Origin: Alphaproteobacteria bacterium
GTDB taxonomy: Bacteria > Myxococcota_A > UBA796 > GCA-2862545
Assembly (NCBI GenBank): GCA_020632875.1
Contig: JACKET010000004.1
Span: forward strand, 448,181-512,180
Direction of reading: 5' to 3'
Length of the DNA stretch: 64,000 nt
Shown here: piece after piece, positions 16,714-25,723 of the stretch
Layout of the letters: every line of letters starts with the position of its first letter
Position numbering within the stretch: the first letter of the stretch is position 1
Program-made: the position numbers and the translations under genes
Notes under the pieces: generated by a model
Told to the model about the DNA's origin: nothing
The model's database searches: none
What the model saw: only the letters and a program-made list of their open reading frames with translations

Positions 16714-17879
16714 TGGCCCTGTCCCGCTGGATCGATGTCCTGCTCGGCCGAACGGGCCGCGCCGCGCCCCCGCCTCCCGAGCCGCCTCCGCCTCCCCACG
16801 CCTGGGACGACGCCCTGTTCGATGCGCTTCGGGAGGCCTCCGACGATGCGCCATTCGCGGTGCTCGCCGACTGGCTGCTGCAGGAGGGCGACCCGCGCGG
16901 CGAGCTCGTGAGCACGATGCTCCTCGGCGGCGAGCCCGCAGACCTGCTCCAGCGTCACGCGGCCCATCTGTACGGCCCGCTGAACGGGCTGGAGCGCCGG
17001 GAGGTGCCCGCCGGGCGCGACTTCTGGCTCCCCGACGAGCGGTACCGGGGGCCCGAGTGGCCGGCTGTCGTGGCGGGCTGGCGCCGCGGATTCATCGACC
17101 GGCTCTGGGTCCGGCCGGCGGACGACGACTTCGGCGAGGGCGGGGTGAGCGCCGAGGCGCTGATCGCGATGCTCGGCCATCCATCGACCTGGGTGCTCCG
17201 CGAGCTCGTGTTCGGCGGTGCGATGTCGCCGTCGCTCGCCGGGCTCCCGATCGCCCCCACGGTACAGAAGCTGCGGATCGGCGACTTCCTCTACCCGGAG
17301 GAATGCGAGATGTCGTGGTCGCGGCTCGGCGATTGGAGCCACGTCCGCACGACGTTCCCGAATGCGCGCGAAATCCACGTCCAGGGCGGGCTCGGAGCGA
17401 TCGACCTCCCCGATGGGGTCGAGTCCTTCACGCTCGAATCGAGCACCACCCGCGGCGAGGTCGTGCGGACGGTCGCACGCCGCCTCGGCGCTGCACGGCA
17501 CATCGTCCTCTGGACGGGCTCGCGGGAATACGGGTCCACCGTCGAGCTGGACGACGTGCTCCCGCTGCTCGACCTCTCGCCCGAGCACCTCGGCCTGCTC
17601 GACTCCGAGCTCGCGGACGAGCTGATCGAGCCGCTGGCGGGATCGACGGCGCTACGCGGGCTCCGCTCGCTCGACCTGTCGCTCGGCACCCTCACCGACG
17701 CCGGCGCGCGAACGCTCCTCGCCCATCTCGACGCGTTCTCGCACCTCGAGCGCCTCGACCTCGACCGCAATGCGCTGGAGGCGCAGATCGAGCTGCGTGC
17801 GGCCTTCGGCGACCGCGTCTCGCTCCGCGACCAGCGCCCTCCCGGCCGGTACGGGACCTACGTGTCCGTCGGGGAGTGA
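16713..17879 (+). CDS. TIGR02996-type protein with leucine-rich-repeat-like C-terminus
   Basis: 388 residues, with no signal peptide. Residues 30-65 match the TIGR02996 signature seen in Myxococcota and Planctomycetes: a DALFDALREA helix and then VLADWLLQEGDPRGEL. Near the C-terminus, segments such as LRGLRSLDLSLGTLTDAGA and HLERLDLDRNAL follow a ribonuclease-inhibitor-like leucine-rich repeat pattern. TIGR02996 proteins are usually LRR proteins of unknown function, thought to mediate protein contacts. The start codon overlaps the histidine kinase stop (TGATG), so it is co-translated with the two-component system and might be an accessory protein or simply an operon passenger. Confidence 0.75.
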   Translation: MALSRWIDVLLGRTGRAAPPPPEPPPPPHAWDDALFDALREASDDAPFAVLADWLLQEGDPRGELVSTMLLGGEPADLLQRHAAHLYGPLNGLERREVPAGRDFWLPDERYRGPEWPAVVAGWRRGFIDRLWVRPADDDFGEGGVSAEALIAMLGHPSTWVLRELVFGGAMSPSLAGLPIAPTVQKLRIGDFLYPEECEMSWSRLGDWSHVRTTFPNAREIHVQGGLGAIDLPDGVESFTLESSTTRGEVVRTVARRLGAARHIVLWTGSREYGSTVELDDVLPLLDLSPEHLGLLDSELADELIEPLAGSTALRGLRSLDLSLGTLTDAGARTLLAHLDAFSHLERLDLDRNALEAQIELRAAFGDRVSLRDQRPPGRYGTYVSVGE

Positions 17880-17883
17880 AGGC

Positions 17884-18426
17884 TCAGGTGGCGTCGTCCA
17901 CCAGCTCCTCGAGCGCGTCGGGGACCTCGCCCGCCCGGTCCCGCACCGCCCGGTACATCTCGCCGATGCGCTCCGCGAGCCAGGCCTCCTCGTCGGCCGT
18001 GGTGCCGAGGCGGACGAGGGCGTGATCGCGGCCCGCGCCGATCGACAGGTACCCGCCGCCGATCGAGAACCGGTCGGCCTCTGCGAAGCCCCACCGCCGG
18101 CCCTCGAAGGCGAGCCCGACGGCATCGACCTCGAGCGTGCGGGGGTTGGACCACGCGTACCACGCGTCCGCCACGTACCAGCCGGGCGCCCAGCCCATCA
18201 GCCCGACGAGCCCCAGGAACGACGCCACGGGCAGCCACGCCTCGTCGCCGAGCGCCGGGAACACCTCCATGAGGACGGCCGAGGCCGCGGCCGCCGCGAG
18301 CCACCACACGGCGACGAACGGCAGGATCCACGCGGAGTTCGAGCCCCGCTTCAGGCCCGGCAGCTCGCACCGGAAGCCGTCCATCTCGTAGCGGACCTTC
18401 AGCCCCGCAGGCGCCTCGCGTGCCAT
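17884..18426 (-). CDS. Small membrane protein with two transmembrane segments
   Basis: 180 residues, not assigned to a family. It has a soluble N-terminus of about 30 residues and two hydrophobic helices close together (ILPFVAVWWLAAAAASAVLM and VASFLGLVGLMGWAPGWYVA). The C-terminal half reads like a PH/YcxB-type domain (TLEVDAVGLAFEGRRWGFAE, then FSIGGGYLSI), as found in small membrane proteins that monitor or recruit. The start overlaps the stop of the Sel1 gene (TGATG), so the two are translationally coupled. The stop is 4 nt from the stop of the convergent gene. Function unknown. Confidence 0.65.
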   Translation of the reverse strand: MAREAPAGLKVRYEMDGFRCELPGLKRGSNSAWILPFVAVWWLAAAAASAVLMEVFPALGDEAWLPVASFLGLVGLMGWAPGWYVADAWYAWSNPRTLEVDAVGLAFEGRRWGFAEADRFSIGGGYLSIGAGRDHALVRLGTTADEEAWLAERIGEMYRAVRDRAGEVPDALEELVDDAT

Positions 18427-19319
18427 CACTGCGCGCGGAGCTGGAGCTTCCACTCGATGGACTTCTGCCGCGTGCAGCTCGGGTCGTCGCCCAGCTCGCA
18501 CCCCCGCTTGGCGGCGGCGTGGGCCTTCTCGAGGTCGGTCTTCTTGAGGAGGTCGGACAGCGCGCGACAGCCCTCGTAGTCGTTCCAGCCACACGCGTCG
18601 GTGAGGTAGAGCCGCGCCGCGTCGAAGTCCCGCGGGACGCCCTTGCCCTTCATCGTCATCATGCCGAGGCGCCGGCAGGACTCGGGGTCGCCGTGCTCGC
18701 ACCCGACGGAGAACATGATCCCCGCCATGTCGACGGAGCGCTCGGCGCCATCGAGCCCGTCGAGGTACCGCCGCCCGAGCAGCGTGCATCCGCGGGCATA
18801 CTTGAGCTCCTGGCACGCCTTGACGAGCATCGCGCGGCCCTTGGCCGGATCGGCGCTCGTGAGGTCGCCGCGCTCGACGCCCAGCGCCGCGCCGACGCAG
18901 CTCTCGGCGTCGTCGTTGTCGCAGCCCTGCTCGTACCAGAGCATGCTCGTGCCGGCCTCGCGCGGCACGCCGTCGCCGAGGATGTAGAGGTCGCCGAGCG
19001 CGCGGCAGGCCCGGCCGAGCCCCTCGCGCGTGCAGGCGTTCGTGTAGAGCTTCACGGCGCGTTCGGTGTCGCGGACGACGCCGTCGCCGTTGCGGAACGC
19101 GTCGGCCTCGTAGACGCAGCCCACCTCGTCGCCGTGCTCGCAGCCCTTGCGGAACAGCTCGATCGCGAAGTGAGGGTCGAGCGGCGCGCCGTTGCCGTGC
19201 AGGTAGCGCAGCCCGAGCGCCGTGCACTCCTTCGCCTCGCCGTTCTCGCACGACTGTTTCTGCACGTCGCGCTCGTTGAGCGGTGCGGCCAGGGCCGAGA
19301 ACAGAAGCATCCAGGACAT
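18426..19319 (-). CDS. Exported Sel1-repeat protein
   Basis: 297 residues. A short signal peptide (MSWMLLFSALAAP) leads into about seven Sel1-like repeats of 36-40 residues, each with a Cys pair, for example C-x6-CTALGLRYLHGNG and CRALGDLYILGDGV. The regular cysteines suggest disulfides in each helix pair, as in the Helicobacter cysteine-rich Hcp proteins. Such proteins act as scaffolds in the periplasm or outside the cell. The start at Met 19319 is chosen because the signal peptide begins there; an upstream start at 19394 would add 25 residues without signal character. It is coupled to the downstream small membrane protein and divergent from ettA. Confidence 0.85.
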   Translation of the reverse strand: MSWMLLFSALAAPLNERDVQKQSCENGEAKECTALGLRYLHGNGAPLDPHFAIELFRKGCEHGDEVGCVYEADAFRNGDGVVRDTERAVKLYTNACTREGLGRACRALGDLYILGDGVPREAGTSMLWYEQGCDNDDAESCVGAALGVERGDLTSADPAKGRAMLVKACQELKYARGCTLLGRRYLDGLDGAERSVDMAGIMFSVGCEHGDPESCRRLGMMTMKGKGVPRDFDAARLYLTDACGWNDYEGCRALSDLLKKTDLEKAHAAAKRGCELGDDPSCTRQKSIEWKLQLRAQ

Positions 19320-19363
19320 CGTCGTGAACCCTACCCCATCCATTGTGCGACCCACCACTCCGC

Positions 19364-19369
19364 GGTTAG
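19364..19369 (+). promoter_or_regulatory. GGTTAG hexamer, candidate -10 element of ettA
   Basis: GGTTAG lies 27 nt before the ettA start codon, in a 77-bp divergent spacer. The same hexamer precedes sufC, the bestrophin gene and others in this window. A matching -35 is not obvious (TTGTGC at about 19342 is possible). Confidence 0.25.
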
Positions 19370-19396
19370 GCCCGCTGTCCGCAACGGAGAACACCC

Positions 19397-21079
19397 ATGG
19401 CGCGCCAGTTCATCTACCAGATGCAGGGACTCACGAAGTACCTGGACAACGGGAAGGAGGTGCTGAAGGGCATCAGCCTGTCGTTCTACCCGGATGCGAA
19501 GATCGGCATCATCGGTCACAACGGCGCCGGCAAGTCCACGCTGCTGCGCATCATGGCGGGCCTCGACGACGAGTTCCAGGGCCGCACCTGGGTCGATCCG
19601 TCCGCCAAGGTCGGGTACCTCCCGCAGGAGCCCCAGCTCGACGAGACCAAGACGGTCCGCGAGAACATCGAAGCGGGCCTGTCGGAGTGGCGCGACCTGC
19701 TCCAGCGCTTCGAAGAGGTGTCGGCGAAGTTCGCCGAAGAGCTCACCGACGACCAGATGGAGAAGGTCATCGAGGAGCAGGCCGCCCTGCAGGACAAGAT
19801 CGACGCCGCCGGCGCCTGGGACATCGACCGCACCGTCGAGATCGCGATGGAGGCGCTCCGCGTGCCCGACCCCGACGGGGGCGTCGCGCACCTGTCCGGC
19901 GGCGAGAAGCGCCGCGTGGCCCTCGCGCGTCTGCTGCTCGCGAAGCCCGACATGCTCCTGCTCGACGAGCCGACCAACCACCTCGACGCCGAGAGCGTCG
20001 CGTGGCTCGAGCGCACCCTGCGCGAGTACCCGGGCTCCGTCCTCGTGGTCACCCACGACCGCTACTTCCTCGACAACGTCACGGGCTGGATCCTCGAGAT
20101 GGTCGATGGCAAGGGCATTCCGTGGGAGGGCAACTACTCGAGCTGGCTCGAGCAGAAGCAGCGCCAGATGGCCCAGCAGGAGAAGGCCGCCTCGTCCCAG
20201 CGCAAGGTCCTCGAGAAAGAGCTCGAATGGATCCGGATGGGCGCGAAGGGCCGCCAGGCCAAGAGCAAGGCGCGCATCACCCGCTACCAGCAGCTGCTCG
20301 AGGCCTCGCAGGACGAGAGCGAGGATCGGGCGCGCACCGACATCGGCATCCCGCCCGGGCCGCGCCTCGGCGACGTGGTCGTGCGGGCCGAGGGCCTGCG
20401 CAAGGCCTACGGCGACAAGCTGCTGTTCGACGGGCTCACGTTCGACCTGCCCCGCGGCGGCATCGTCGGCATCATCGGCGCGAACGGCGCGGGCAAGACG
20501 ACCCTGTTCCGGATGATCGTCGGCACCGAGACGCCGGATTCCGGCGTGCTGACCGTAGGCGAGACCGTGAAGCTCTCGTACGTCGACCAGTCGCGCGACG
20601 ACCTCGACGACAGCAAGAGCGTCTGGGACAACATCAGCGGCGGCAACGAGGTCATCGACATCGGCATCCGCGAGCTGAACAGCCGCGCGTACGTGAGCGC
20701 GTTCGGCTTCAAGGGCAACCGCCAGAGCCAGAAGGTCGGCACGCTGTCGGGCGGCGAGCGCAACCGCGTGCACCTCGCGAAGCTGCTCCAGACCGGCGGC
20801 AACCTGCTGCTGCTCGACGAGCCCAGCAACGACCTCGACGTGGCGACCCTGCGCTCGCTCGAAGAGGCGCTCGAGACGTTCCCCGGGTGTGCCGTCGTGA
20901 TCAGCCACGACCGGTGGTTCCTCGACCGGATCGCCACGCACATCCTGGCGTTCGAGGGCAACTCCGAGGTGGTGTGGTTCGAGGGCAACTACGAGGCCTA
21001 CGAGCGCGACCGGCGCCAGCGCCTCGGCCAGGACGCCGACACCCCGCAGCGCCTGAAGTACCGCCCCATCAGCGTGTGA
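19397..21079 (+). CDS. ettA: EttA, ABC-F energy-dependent translational throttle protein
   Basis: 560 residues, close to the 555 of E. coli EttA. Two ABC ATPase domains are present: Walker A GHNGAGKST and GANGAGKTT, signatures LSGGEKRR and LSGGERNR, and Walker B LLLDEPTNHLD and LLLDEPSNDLD. The arm insertion in the first domain (about residues 95-140) and the charged linker after the first domain (residues 240-300, KQRQMAQQEKAAS) are as expected. It has no membrane segment. EttA binds the ribosomal E site and gates the first peptide bond according to the ATP/ADP ratio. A GGAGA ribosome site lies 7 nt before the start. The next gene overlaps its stop by 4 nt. Confidence 0.97.
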   Translation: MARQFIYQMQGLTKYLDNGKEVLKGISLSFYPDAKIGIIGHNGAGKSTLLRIMAGLDDEFQGRTWVDPSAKVGYLPQEPQLDETKTVRENIEAGLSEWRDLLQRFEEVSAKFAEELTDDQMEKVIEEQAALQDKIDAAGAWDIDRTVEIAMEALRVPDPDGGVAHLSGGEKRRVALARLLLAKPDMLLLDEPTNHLDAESVAWLERTLREYPGSVLVVTHDRYFLDNVTGWILEMVDGKGIPWEGNYSSWLEQKQRQMAQQEKAASSQRKVLEKELEWIRMGAKGRQAKSKARITRYQQLLEASQDESEDRARTDIGIPPGPRLGDVVVRAEGLRKAYGDKLLFDGLTFDLPRGGIVGIIGANGAGKTTLFRMIVGTETPDSGVLTVGETVKLSYVDQSRDDLDDSKSVWDNISGGNEVIDIGIRELNSRAYVSAFGFKGNRQSQKVGTLSGGERNRVHLAKLLQTGGNLLLLDEPSNDLDVATLRSLEEALETFPGCAVVISHDRWFLDRIATHILAFEGNSEVVWFEGNYEAYERDRRQRLGQDADTPQRLKYRPISV

Positions 21080-22629
21080 CCGCCACACTCGCAGCGGCCC
21101 TGAAGCGCGAGAACCCCGACCCCGCCGGGCGTTCCTGGCTGTTCGTGCCCTACGACCAGCTGACGGATGCGCTCGGCCCGCTCGGCCGGGAGGACCCGCA
21201 CACGCTCGGCATCCTGCTGGTCGAGTGCCCCGCGAAGGCCGTGCGGCGCCCGTACCACAAGCAGAAGCTCGCCCTGGTCCTCACGAACCTGCGCCACTTC
21301 GCGCTGGAGCAGGTCCGGCGCGGCGTGGCGGTGCGCTGGGTGGTCGCGGGCGGCTACGCGGATGCGGTCCGCGATCTGGCCCGCGAGGTCGGGCCGATCC
21401 GCATGATGGAGGCCGCCGAGCGCGAGCTGCGCGTCGAGCTCGCGCCGCTCGTCCGCGAAGGGCTGCTGCAGGTCGTGCCGCACGAGGGCTGGCTCACGAC
21501 CGACGCCGACTTCGCCGCGATTCCCCGCCCGTGGCGCATGGATGCCTTCTACCGCCAGGTCCGCCGCCGCACGGGCGTTCTGATGGAGGGCGGCAAGCCC
21601 GTCGGCGGGCGGTTCAGCTTCGACGGCGAGAACCGCGAGCCCTGGCGCGGTGACCCGCCGGCCCCCGCCCTCCCCCGCTACGCCGCCGACGACGTGACCG
21701 CCGAGGTCGTCGACCTCGTGACCACGCGGTTCGCCGACCATCCCGGAACCCTCGACCCCGAGGCCCTCCCGGCCACCCGCGACGATGCAGAGACGGCGTG
21801 GGCCTGGGCCCTGCGCGAGTGCCTGCCGACGTTCGGGCCCTACGAGGATGCGATGTCCACGCGCTCCTCCAACCTGTTCCACACGCGGGTGAGCGCCCTG
21901 CTCAACCTGCACCGGCTCCTCCCGGCGCGCGTGGTCCGCGACGTGGCCGCGCTCGACGCGCCGCTACCGAGCCGCGAGGGGTTCGTCCGCCAGGTGCTGG
22001 GCTGGCGGGAGTTCGTGCGGCACGTCCATCGCGCGACGGACGGCTTCCGGACGGTCCCGTCGAACGTGCTCGGGCAGGACACCCCGCTCCCGCCGGTGTT
22101 CTGGGGCGGTGCACCGTCCGGGATGGCCTGCCTGGACGGCGTGGTGGACGACGTGTGGCGCGAAGCGCACTCCCACCACATCACGCGGCTCATGGTGCTC
22201 GCGAACGTCGCGCAGCTGCTCGACGTCGACCCGCGCGCGCTGACCGACTGGTTCTGGGTCGCGTACACGGACGCGTACGACTGGGTGGTCGAGCCGAACG
22301 TGCTCGGGATGGGCACGTTCAGCGTGGGCGACGCGATGACCACGAAGCCGTACGTCGCGGGCTCGGGGTACGTGCAGCGGATGAGCGACTACTGCACGGG
22401 ATGCCGGTTCCACCCGAAGAAGTCGTGCCCCCTGACCCCGATGTACTGGGCGTACCTCGCGCGCCATCGCGGGGTGCTCGACGGGGTGGACCGGGCGAAG
22501 CGCCAGGTGCTCGGGCTCGACCGGAGGGCGCCGGAGCGGCAGGCGAGCGACGCGCGCATCTTCGAGGCCGTGCGCGACGCGCTGGCCGAGGGCGAACGCC
22601 TCGACCCCGCGAAGCTGCCTACAGGATGA
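21076..22629 (+). CDS. Iron-sulfur bacterial photolyase/cryptochrome (FeS-BCP, PhrB/CryB group)
   Basis: 517 residues from a GTG that overlaps the ettA stop (GTGA). It matches the photolyase-related DPRP family: an N-terminal Rossmann part (GILLVECPAK, LTNLRHFALEQ) and a helical FAD domain (FSFDGENREPW, LGWREFVRHVH, HHITRLMVLAN, DWFWVAYTDAYDWV). The four cysteines that ligate the 4Fe-4S cluster in PhrB appear at C352, C440, C443 and C451, the last three in YCTGCRFHPKKSC. This group repairs (6-4) photoproducts in Agrobacterium or acts as a photoreceptor. Gene order does not decide which. The 3' end overlaps the convergent kinase gene by 11 bp. Confidence 0.93.
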   Translation: MTATLAAALKRENPDPAGRSWLFVPYDQLTDALGPLGREDPHTLGILLVECPAKAVRRPYHKQKLALVLTNLRHFALEQVRRGVAVRWVVAGGYADAVRDLAREVGPIRMMEAAERELRVELAPLVREGLLQVVPHEGWLTTDADFAAIPRPWRMDAFYRQVRRRTGVLMEGGKPVGGRFSFDGENREPWRGDPPAPALPRYAADDVTAEVVDLVTTRFADHPGTLDPEALPATRDDAETAWAWALRECLPTFGPYEDAMSTRSSNLFHTRVSALLNLHRLLPARVVRDVAALDAPLPSREGFVRQVLGWREFVRHVHRATDGFRTVPSNVLGQDTPLPPVFWGGAPSGMACLDGVVDDVWREAHSHHITRLMVLANVAQLLDVDPRALTDWFWVAYTDAYDWVVEPNVLGMGTFSVGDAMTTKPYVAGSGYVQRMSDYCTGCRFHPKKSCPLTPMYWAYLARHRGVLDGVDRAKRQVLGLDRRAPERQASDARIFEAVRDALAEGERLDPAKLPTG

Positions 22630-24001
22630 ACCACCACACGACGAGCCCGCCGAGCAGGATGACGGCCCCGCCGCCGACGAGCACCGGCAGCAGCACGGCG
22701 AGCTGAGGGCCCGCTTCGGGAGGCGCCTGGCGCGCGCTGATCGGCGCCGACTTCGGCGGCGAGGGCGGCGGACGCGCGACGGTCTCTTCGCCCGTGCCCG
22801 GCGGGAGCACGCCGGTGCCCTCTTCGTCGACGATGCTGTCGCCGGTGTCGGCGTCTTCCATCGGCTCGTCGAGCGTGACCTCGGACTGGCTGCCCTTCAC
22901 GAACGACAGTGGGACGCTCTTCTCGGGGTCGGGCTCGGGCGGAGACGCGGGGCCGGAGACGACCTTCGCCTCGACCAGCTCGCCACCGTCGTCTTCGTCG
23001 AGGTCGGTGGGCTTGTCGGTGTCGGACACCTCGCGCTTCTTCGGAGGCGAGTCGGCCCGCGAGAGGTTCTCGCGCTGCGCTTCGGCGCGCTCTTCGTCGA
23101 CCTCGGTGGCGAGGTCGGCCTTCACGTCTTCGAGCTCGAGCTTCACGCCGAGCGCCTCGAGCGCCTCGCGGACGGCCAGCGCGAGCTCGCGGCAGTCGGC
23201 GTAGCGATCCTTCGGCTTGATGCGGGTGCAGCGCTTGAAGACCTCGATCACGGCCTCGGGCTGGTCGACCATGTGGACCAGCGGGACCTCGTCGAGCACG
23301 AACATCGCGGCCTCGCGGACGGTGCGCGCGTCGCTGCAGTGCTCGCCGGTGAGCAGGAAGTGCAGGATGAGGCCGAGGCAGTAGATGTCGGAGCGGACCT
23401 CGAGGTTGTCGCTGCCCCGCAGGTGCTCGGGCGACGCGTAGCGCGGCGTGGCGACCACGGCGGTGCGGCCGTCGATCACGACCGGATGCGCGATGAGCCC
23501 GACGGTGCCGAAGTCGGTGAGCTTCGTGTGCCACGTCTCGGGACGCCGGTATTCGCCCTCGATCATGACGTTCTCGGGCTTGAGGTCGCCGTGCACGATG
23601 TCTTTGCCGTGCAGGTAGTCGATGCCCTGCACGATCTCGAGGAACACCGCGAGCGCCCGGTCGAGCGGCAGGCCCTTCGCGAACTCGCGGGAGACGACCT
23701 TCTCGAGCGTCTGGCCGCCCTTCACGAGGTCCATCACGATGGCGACGCGGCCCTCGTGCTCGACCAGCTCGCGCGCCGACAGCACGTGCGGGTGCTTGAG
23801 CTGGGTGCCGACGAGCCCCTCTTCGTTGAACCGCGCGCGCCAGTCGGCGTCTTTGTGGAGCTTCTCGTGCAGGACCTTGATGGCGCACACGCTCCCGTAG
23901 ACGTTGTGGCGCGCGGCATACACCTGACCCATGCCGCCGCCGGCGATCAGGCCCTCGACGGCGTACGGCCCGAAGGTCGCCCCGGGTTCCAGATGTTCCA
24001 T
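22619..24001 (-). CDS. Ser/Thr protein kinase with H-G-D catalytic loop and C-terminal tail anchor
   Basis: 460 residues. Kinase domain at 11-280: Gly loop IAGGGMGQVYAA, Lys42 in AIKVL, catalytic loop HGDLKPEN (His137, Asp139), DFG at 163-165 and SPE at 190-192. The usual Arg after His is Gly, so it is a non-RD kinase, a class whose activity is less dependent on activation-loop phosphorylation. An acidic, low-complexity linker of about 150 residues and a Pro-rich part lead to a single membrane helix at the very C-terminus (433-460). It is therefore a tail-anchored enzyme with no extracellular sensor. It lies 74 nt downstream of the reduced histidine kinase on the same strand and could be cotranscribed with it. 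Confidence 0.92.
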   Translation of the reverse strand: MEHLEPGATFGPYAVEGLIAGGGMGQVYAARHNVYGSVCAIKVLHEKLHKDADWRARFNEEGLVGTQLKHPHVLSARELVEHEGRVAIVMDLVKGGQTLEKVVSREFAKGLPLDRALAVFLEIVQGIDYLHGKDIVHGDLKPENVMIEGEYRRPETWHTKLTDFGTVGLIAHPVVIDGRTAVVATPRYASPEHLRGSDNLEVRSDIYCLGLILHFLLTGEHCSDARTVREAAMFVLDEVPLVHMVDQPEAVIEVFKRCTRIKPKDRYADCRELALAVREALEALGVKLELEDVKADLATEVDEERAEAQRENLSRADSPPKKREVSDTDKPTDLDEDDGGELVEAKVVSGPASPPEPDPEKSVPLSFVKGSQSEVTLDEPMEDADTGDSIVDEEGTGVLPPGTGEETVARPPPSPPKSAPISARQAPPEAGPQLAVLLPVLVGGGAVILLGGLVVWWFIL

Positions 24002-24075
24002 CTTCGCGGCTCCCTTGGAGGTGGCGGGATGCTACCAACCGATCGGGCCGTTGGCGAGGGCGGGAAGGCATTCCT

Positions 24076-24720
24076 TCAGGTGGGGGTGAACACCATCCGG
24101 ACCCGCATTCCGTCGTCTCGCATCTCGAGCTCGAACGTGCCACCGATGGCCTCGGTGACCTCGCGGGCATAGCCGAGCCCGAGCGCCGCCGCACGCACCC
24201 GACGCGCCTTCAGCACCGGCCCGCCGTAGAGGCTCAGCAGCGCGTCGCGGGAATCGGCGTCGAGCTCGACCTCGGGATGGAACACTTCGATCATCGGGCC
24301 ATCGACGCGGATGACGAGCTTCTTCGGCGGCTTCAGCATCCGCCGGCCGTTCAGCAGCACGCCATTGAGGGCGCGCATGATGGCCGAGTCGTCGGCGCGG
24401 GCCTCTCCGGAGCCCTCGAGCACCTGGACCGCGCGGGAGAACGCCGCGCGGGACGCCACGTCGCGCACGATGTCGCCGAGGTCGACGGTGTCGGGTGCGT
24501 ACGTGGGCTCGTCGCCGGCCTCGAGCCGCGCGAGGTCGGACAGGCCCTCGGCCGTGACCGCCGCCACGTCGACCGCCTCGACGATATCGGTCAGATCGCC
24601 CGCCAGCGTGGGGCCCGCTTCGTCGAGGAGCATCTCGGCGAGCACACGGACCGCGGTGAGCGGGTTCTTCAGGTCGTGGGCCACCTGACGCAGGGCTTCC
24701 GATCGCTGGATGTCGCTCAC
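24076..24720 (-). CDS. Reduced soluble histidine kinase (HisKA with degenerate ATPase domain)
   Basis: 214 residues without membrane or sensor domains. The N-terminus is a HisKA dimerisation helix with the H box ALRQVAHDLKNPLTAV (His15). The rest resembles an HATPase domain: a helix in the N-box position (ALNGVLLNGRRML), and a C-terminal GLGYAREVTEAIGGTFELEM in the G2 region. No DxGxG G1 motif is visible between them, so ATP binding is doubtful. It could take phosphate from another kinase, act as a phosphatase or modulator, or use ATP in a divergent way. The gene is coupled to the UbiA gene (1-nt gap). No response regulator is adjacent. Confidence 0.8.
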   Translation of the reverse strand: MSDIQRSEALRQVAHDLKNPLTAVRVLAEMLLDEAGPTLAGDLTDIVEAVDVAAVTAEGLSDLARLEAGDEPTYAPDTVDLGDIVRDVASRAAFSRAVQVLEGSGEARADDSAIMRALNGVLLNGRRMLKPPKKLVIRVDGPMIEVFHPEVELDADSRDALLSLYGGPVLKARRVRAAALGLGYAREVTEAIGGTFELEMRDDGMRVRMVFTPT

Positions 24721-24721
24721 G

Positions 24722-25723
24722 TCACTCCCGGGCTGCAGCGCCGGGCGCGATCATGCCATGCCTGTGCTCCCAGATGCGCAGCTGAAGTGGCGGGAGGCGG
24801 GGCCGATCGCCCGGATGCCCCGCCAGGGTGCCCAGACCCGCCACGGGCTCGCGCTCGAAGCTCTCGCGGAGGTACTCGCCGAGGCACAGCGCGATCAGCA
24901 CGATCGCGGAGGTGAGCACACGTCCCGCGAAACGCACCGCCCAGGCCGACGTGCCGCCGTCCGGCTCCTTCGACCAGGCGACGAGCAGCCGGTCGATCCA
25001 GATCCACAGCGGGAGCGCGAACAGGCAGACGCGCGGGATCCAGCCCACCGCCGCGAGCACCACGCCCCCGCCGAGCACGATCATCATGGCGGCGCGGGCC
25101 GCGAGCAGCGTGCGCGCGGGGCCGTACTCGACGACGAACGTGCGGTAGCCGCGCTCCGCGTCCTCTTCGCGCTGGAAGGCCTGCGCGGCGAAGTACGGCG
25201 CGAGGATGCCGAGCCCGAACAGCGCCCAGCACACGTACGTGCGCGGGTTCCCCGGCACGCCCACCACCGACCAGCCGGCGTAGGGCGACGCGAGCCCGTA
25301 CCCCACGAGGTTCACGAGCGGCCCAGCGAGCGGACGGCCCTTCCACGCGACTGCGGGGTGGCTGTAGCCCACGGCCATCACCGCACACAGCGACGTCGCG
25401 AGCCCCGCGCCCCACCCGGCGAAGAACGCCATCGGCACGCAGAGGATCAGGGCCGCGTACGCCGCGGGCACCGTGGCCGCCGGGGGTTTCACGCTCGCCC
25501 CCATGAGCACCTCGCCCTCGTCCTGGTCGAGCGCGGCGTTCAGCCACATCGTGCCGGCGTGCAGCACGACCCAGGCCGCCAGCACCCAGGCGAAGCCCGT
25601 GGGGTTCTGCAGGCGGAGCGCGCGGTCCCAGTGGGCCCAGGCCCACCCGAAGAACGGGAGCAGCAGCAGGAACGGCACGAACTTCGGCCGGATCAGCAGC
25701 CACAGCGCCCAGACCGTCTCCAT
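24722..25723 (-). CDS. UbiA-superfamily prenyltransferase-like membrane protein
   Basis: 333 residues with about nine membrane helices. The first prenyl-diphosphate motif region reads MWLNAALDQDEGEV, close to the NDxxDxxxD of UbiA enzymes. The second Asp-rich region (AFQREEDAERGYRTF) is more diverged. UbiA enzymes attach prenyl chains to aromatic or other acceptors for quinones, haem or archaeal-type lipids. The product cannot be told from the sequence and no quinone gene is near. It is expressed from a coupled operon: the start overlaps the stop of the preceding gene by one base (TGATG), and the next gene starts 1 nt after its stop. The soluble tail of about 50 residues is unusual for the family. 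Confidence 0.8.
   Translation of the reverse strand: METVWALWLLIRPKFVPFLLLLPFFGWAWAHWDRALRLQNPTGFAWVLAAWVVLHAGTMWLNAALDQDEGEVLMGASVKPPAATVPAAYAALILCVPMAFFAGWGAGLATSLCAVMAVGYSHPAVAWKGRPLAGPLVNLVGYGLASPYAGWSVVGVPGNPRTYVCWALFGLGILAPYFAAQAFQREEDAERGYRTFVVEYGPARTLLAARAAMMIVLGGGVVLAAVGWIPRVCLFALPLWIWIDRLLVAWSKEPDGGTSAWAVRFAGRVLTSAIVLIALCLGEYLRESFEREPVAGLGTLAGHPGDRPRLPPLQLRIWEHRHGMIAPGAAARE

Noticed and set aside
19222..21075. Frame extending the photolyase gene upstream through ettA
   Set aside because: It is out of frame with ettA and Arg/Pro-rich there; the photolyase starts at the GTG overlapping the ettA stop.
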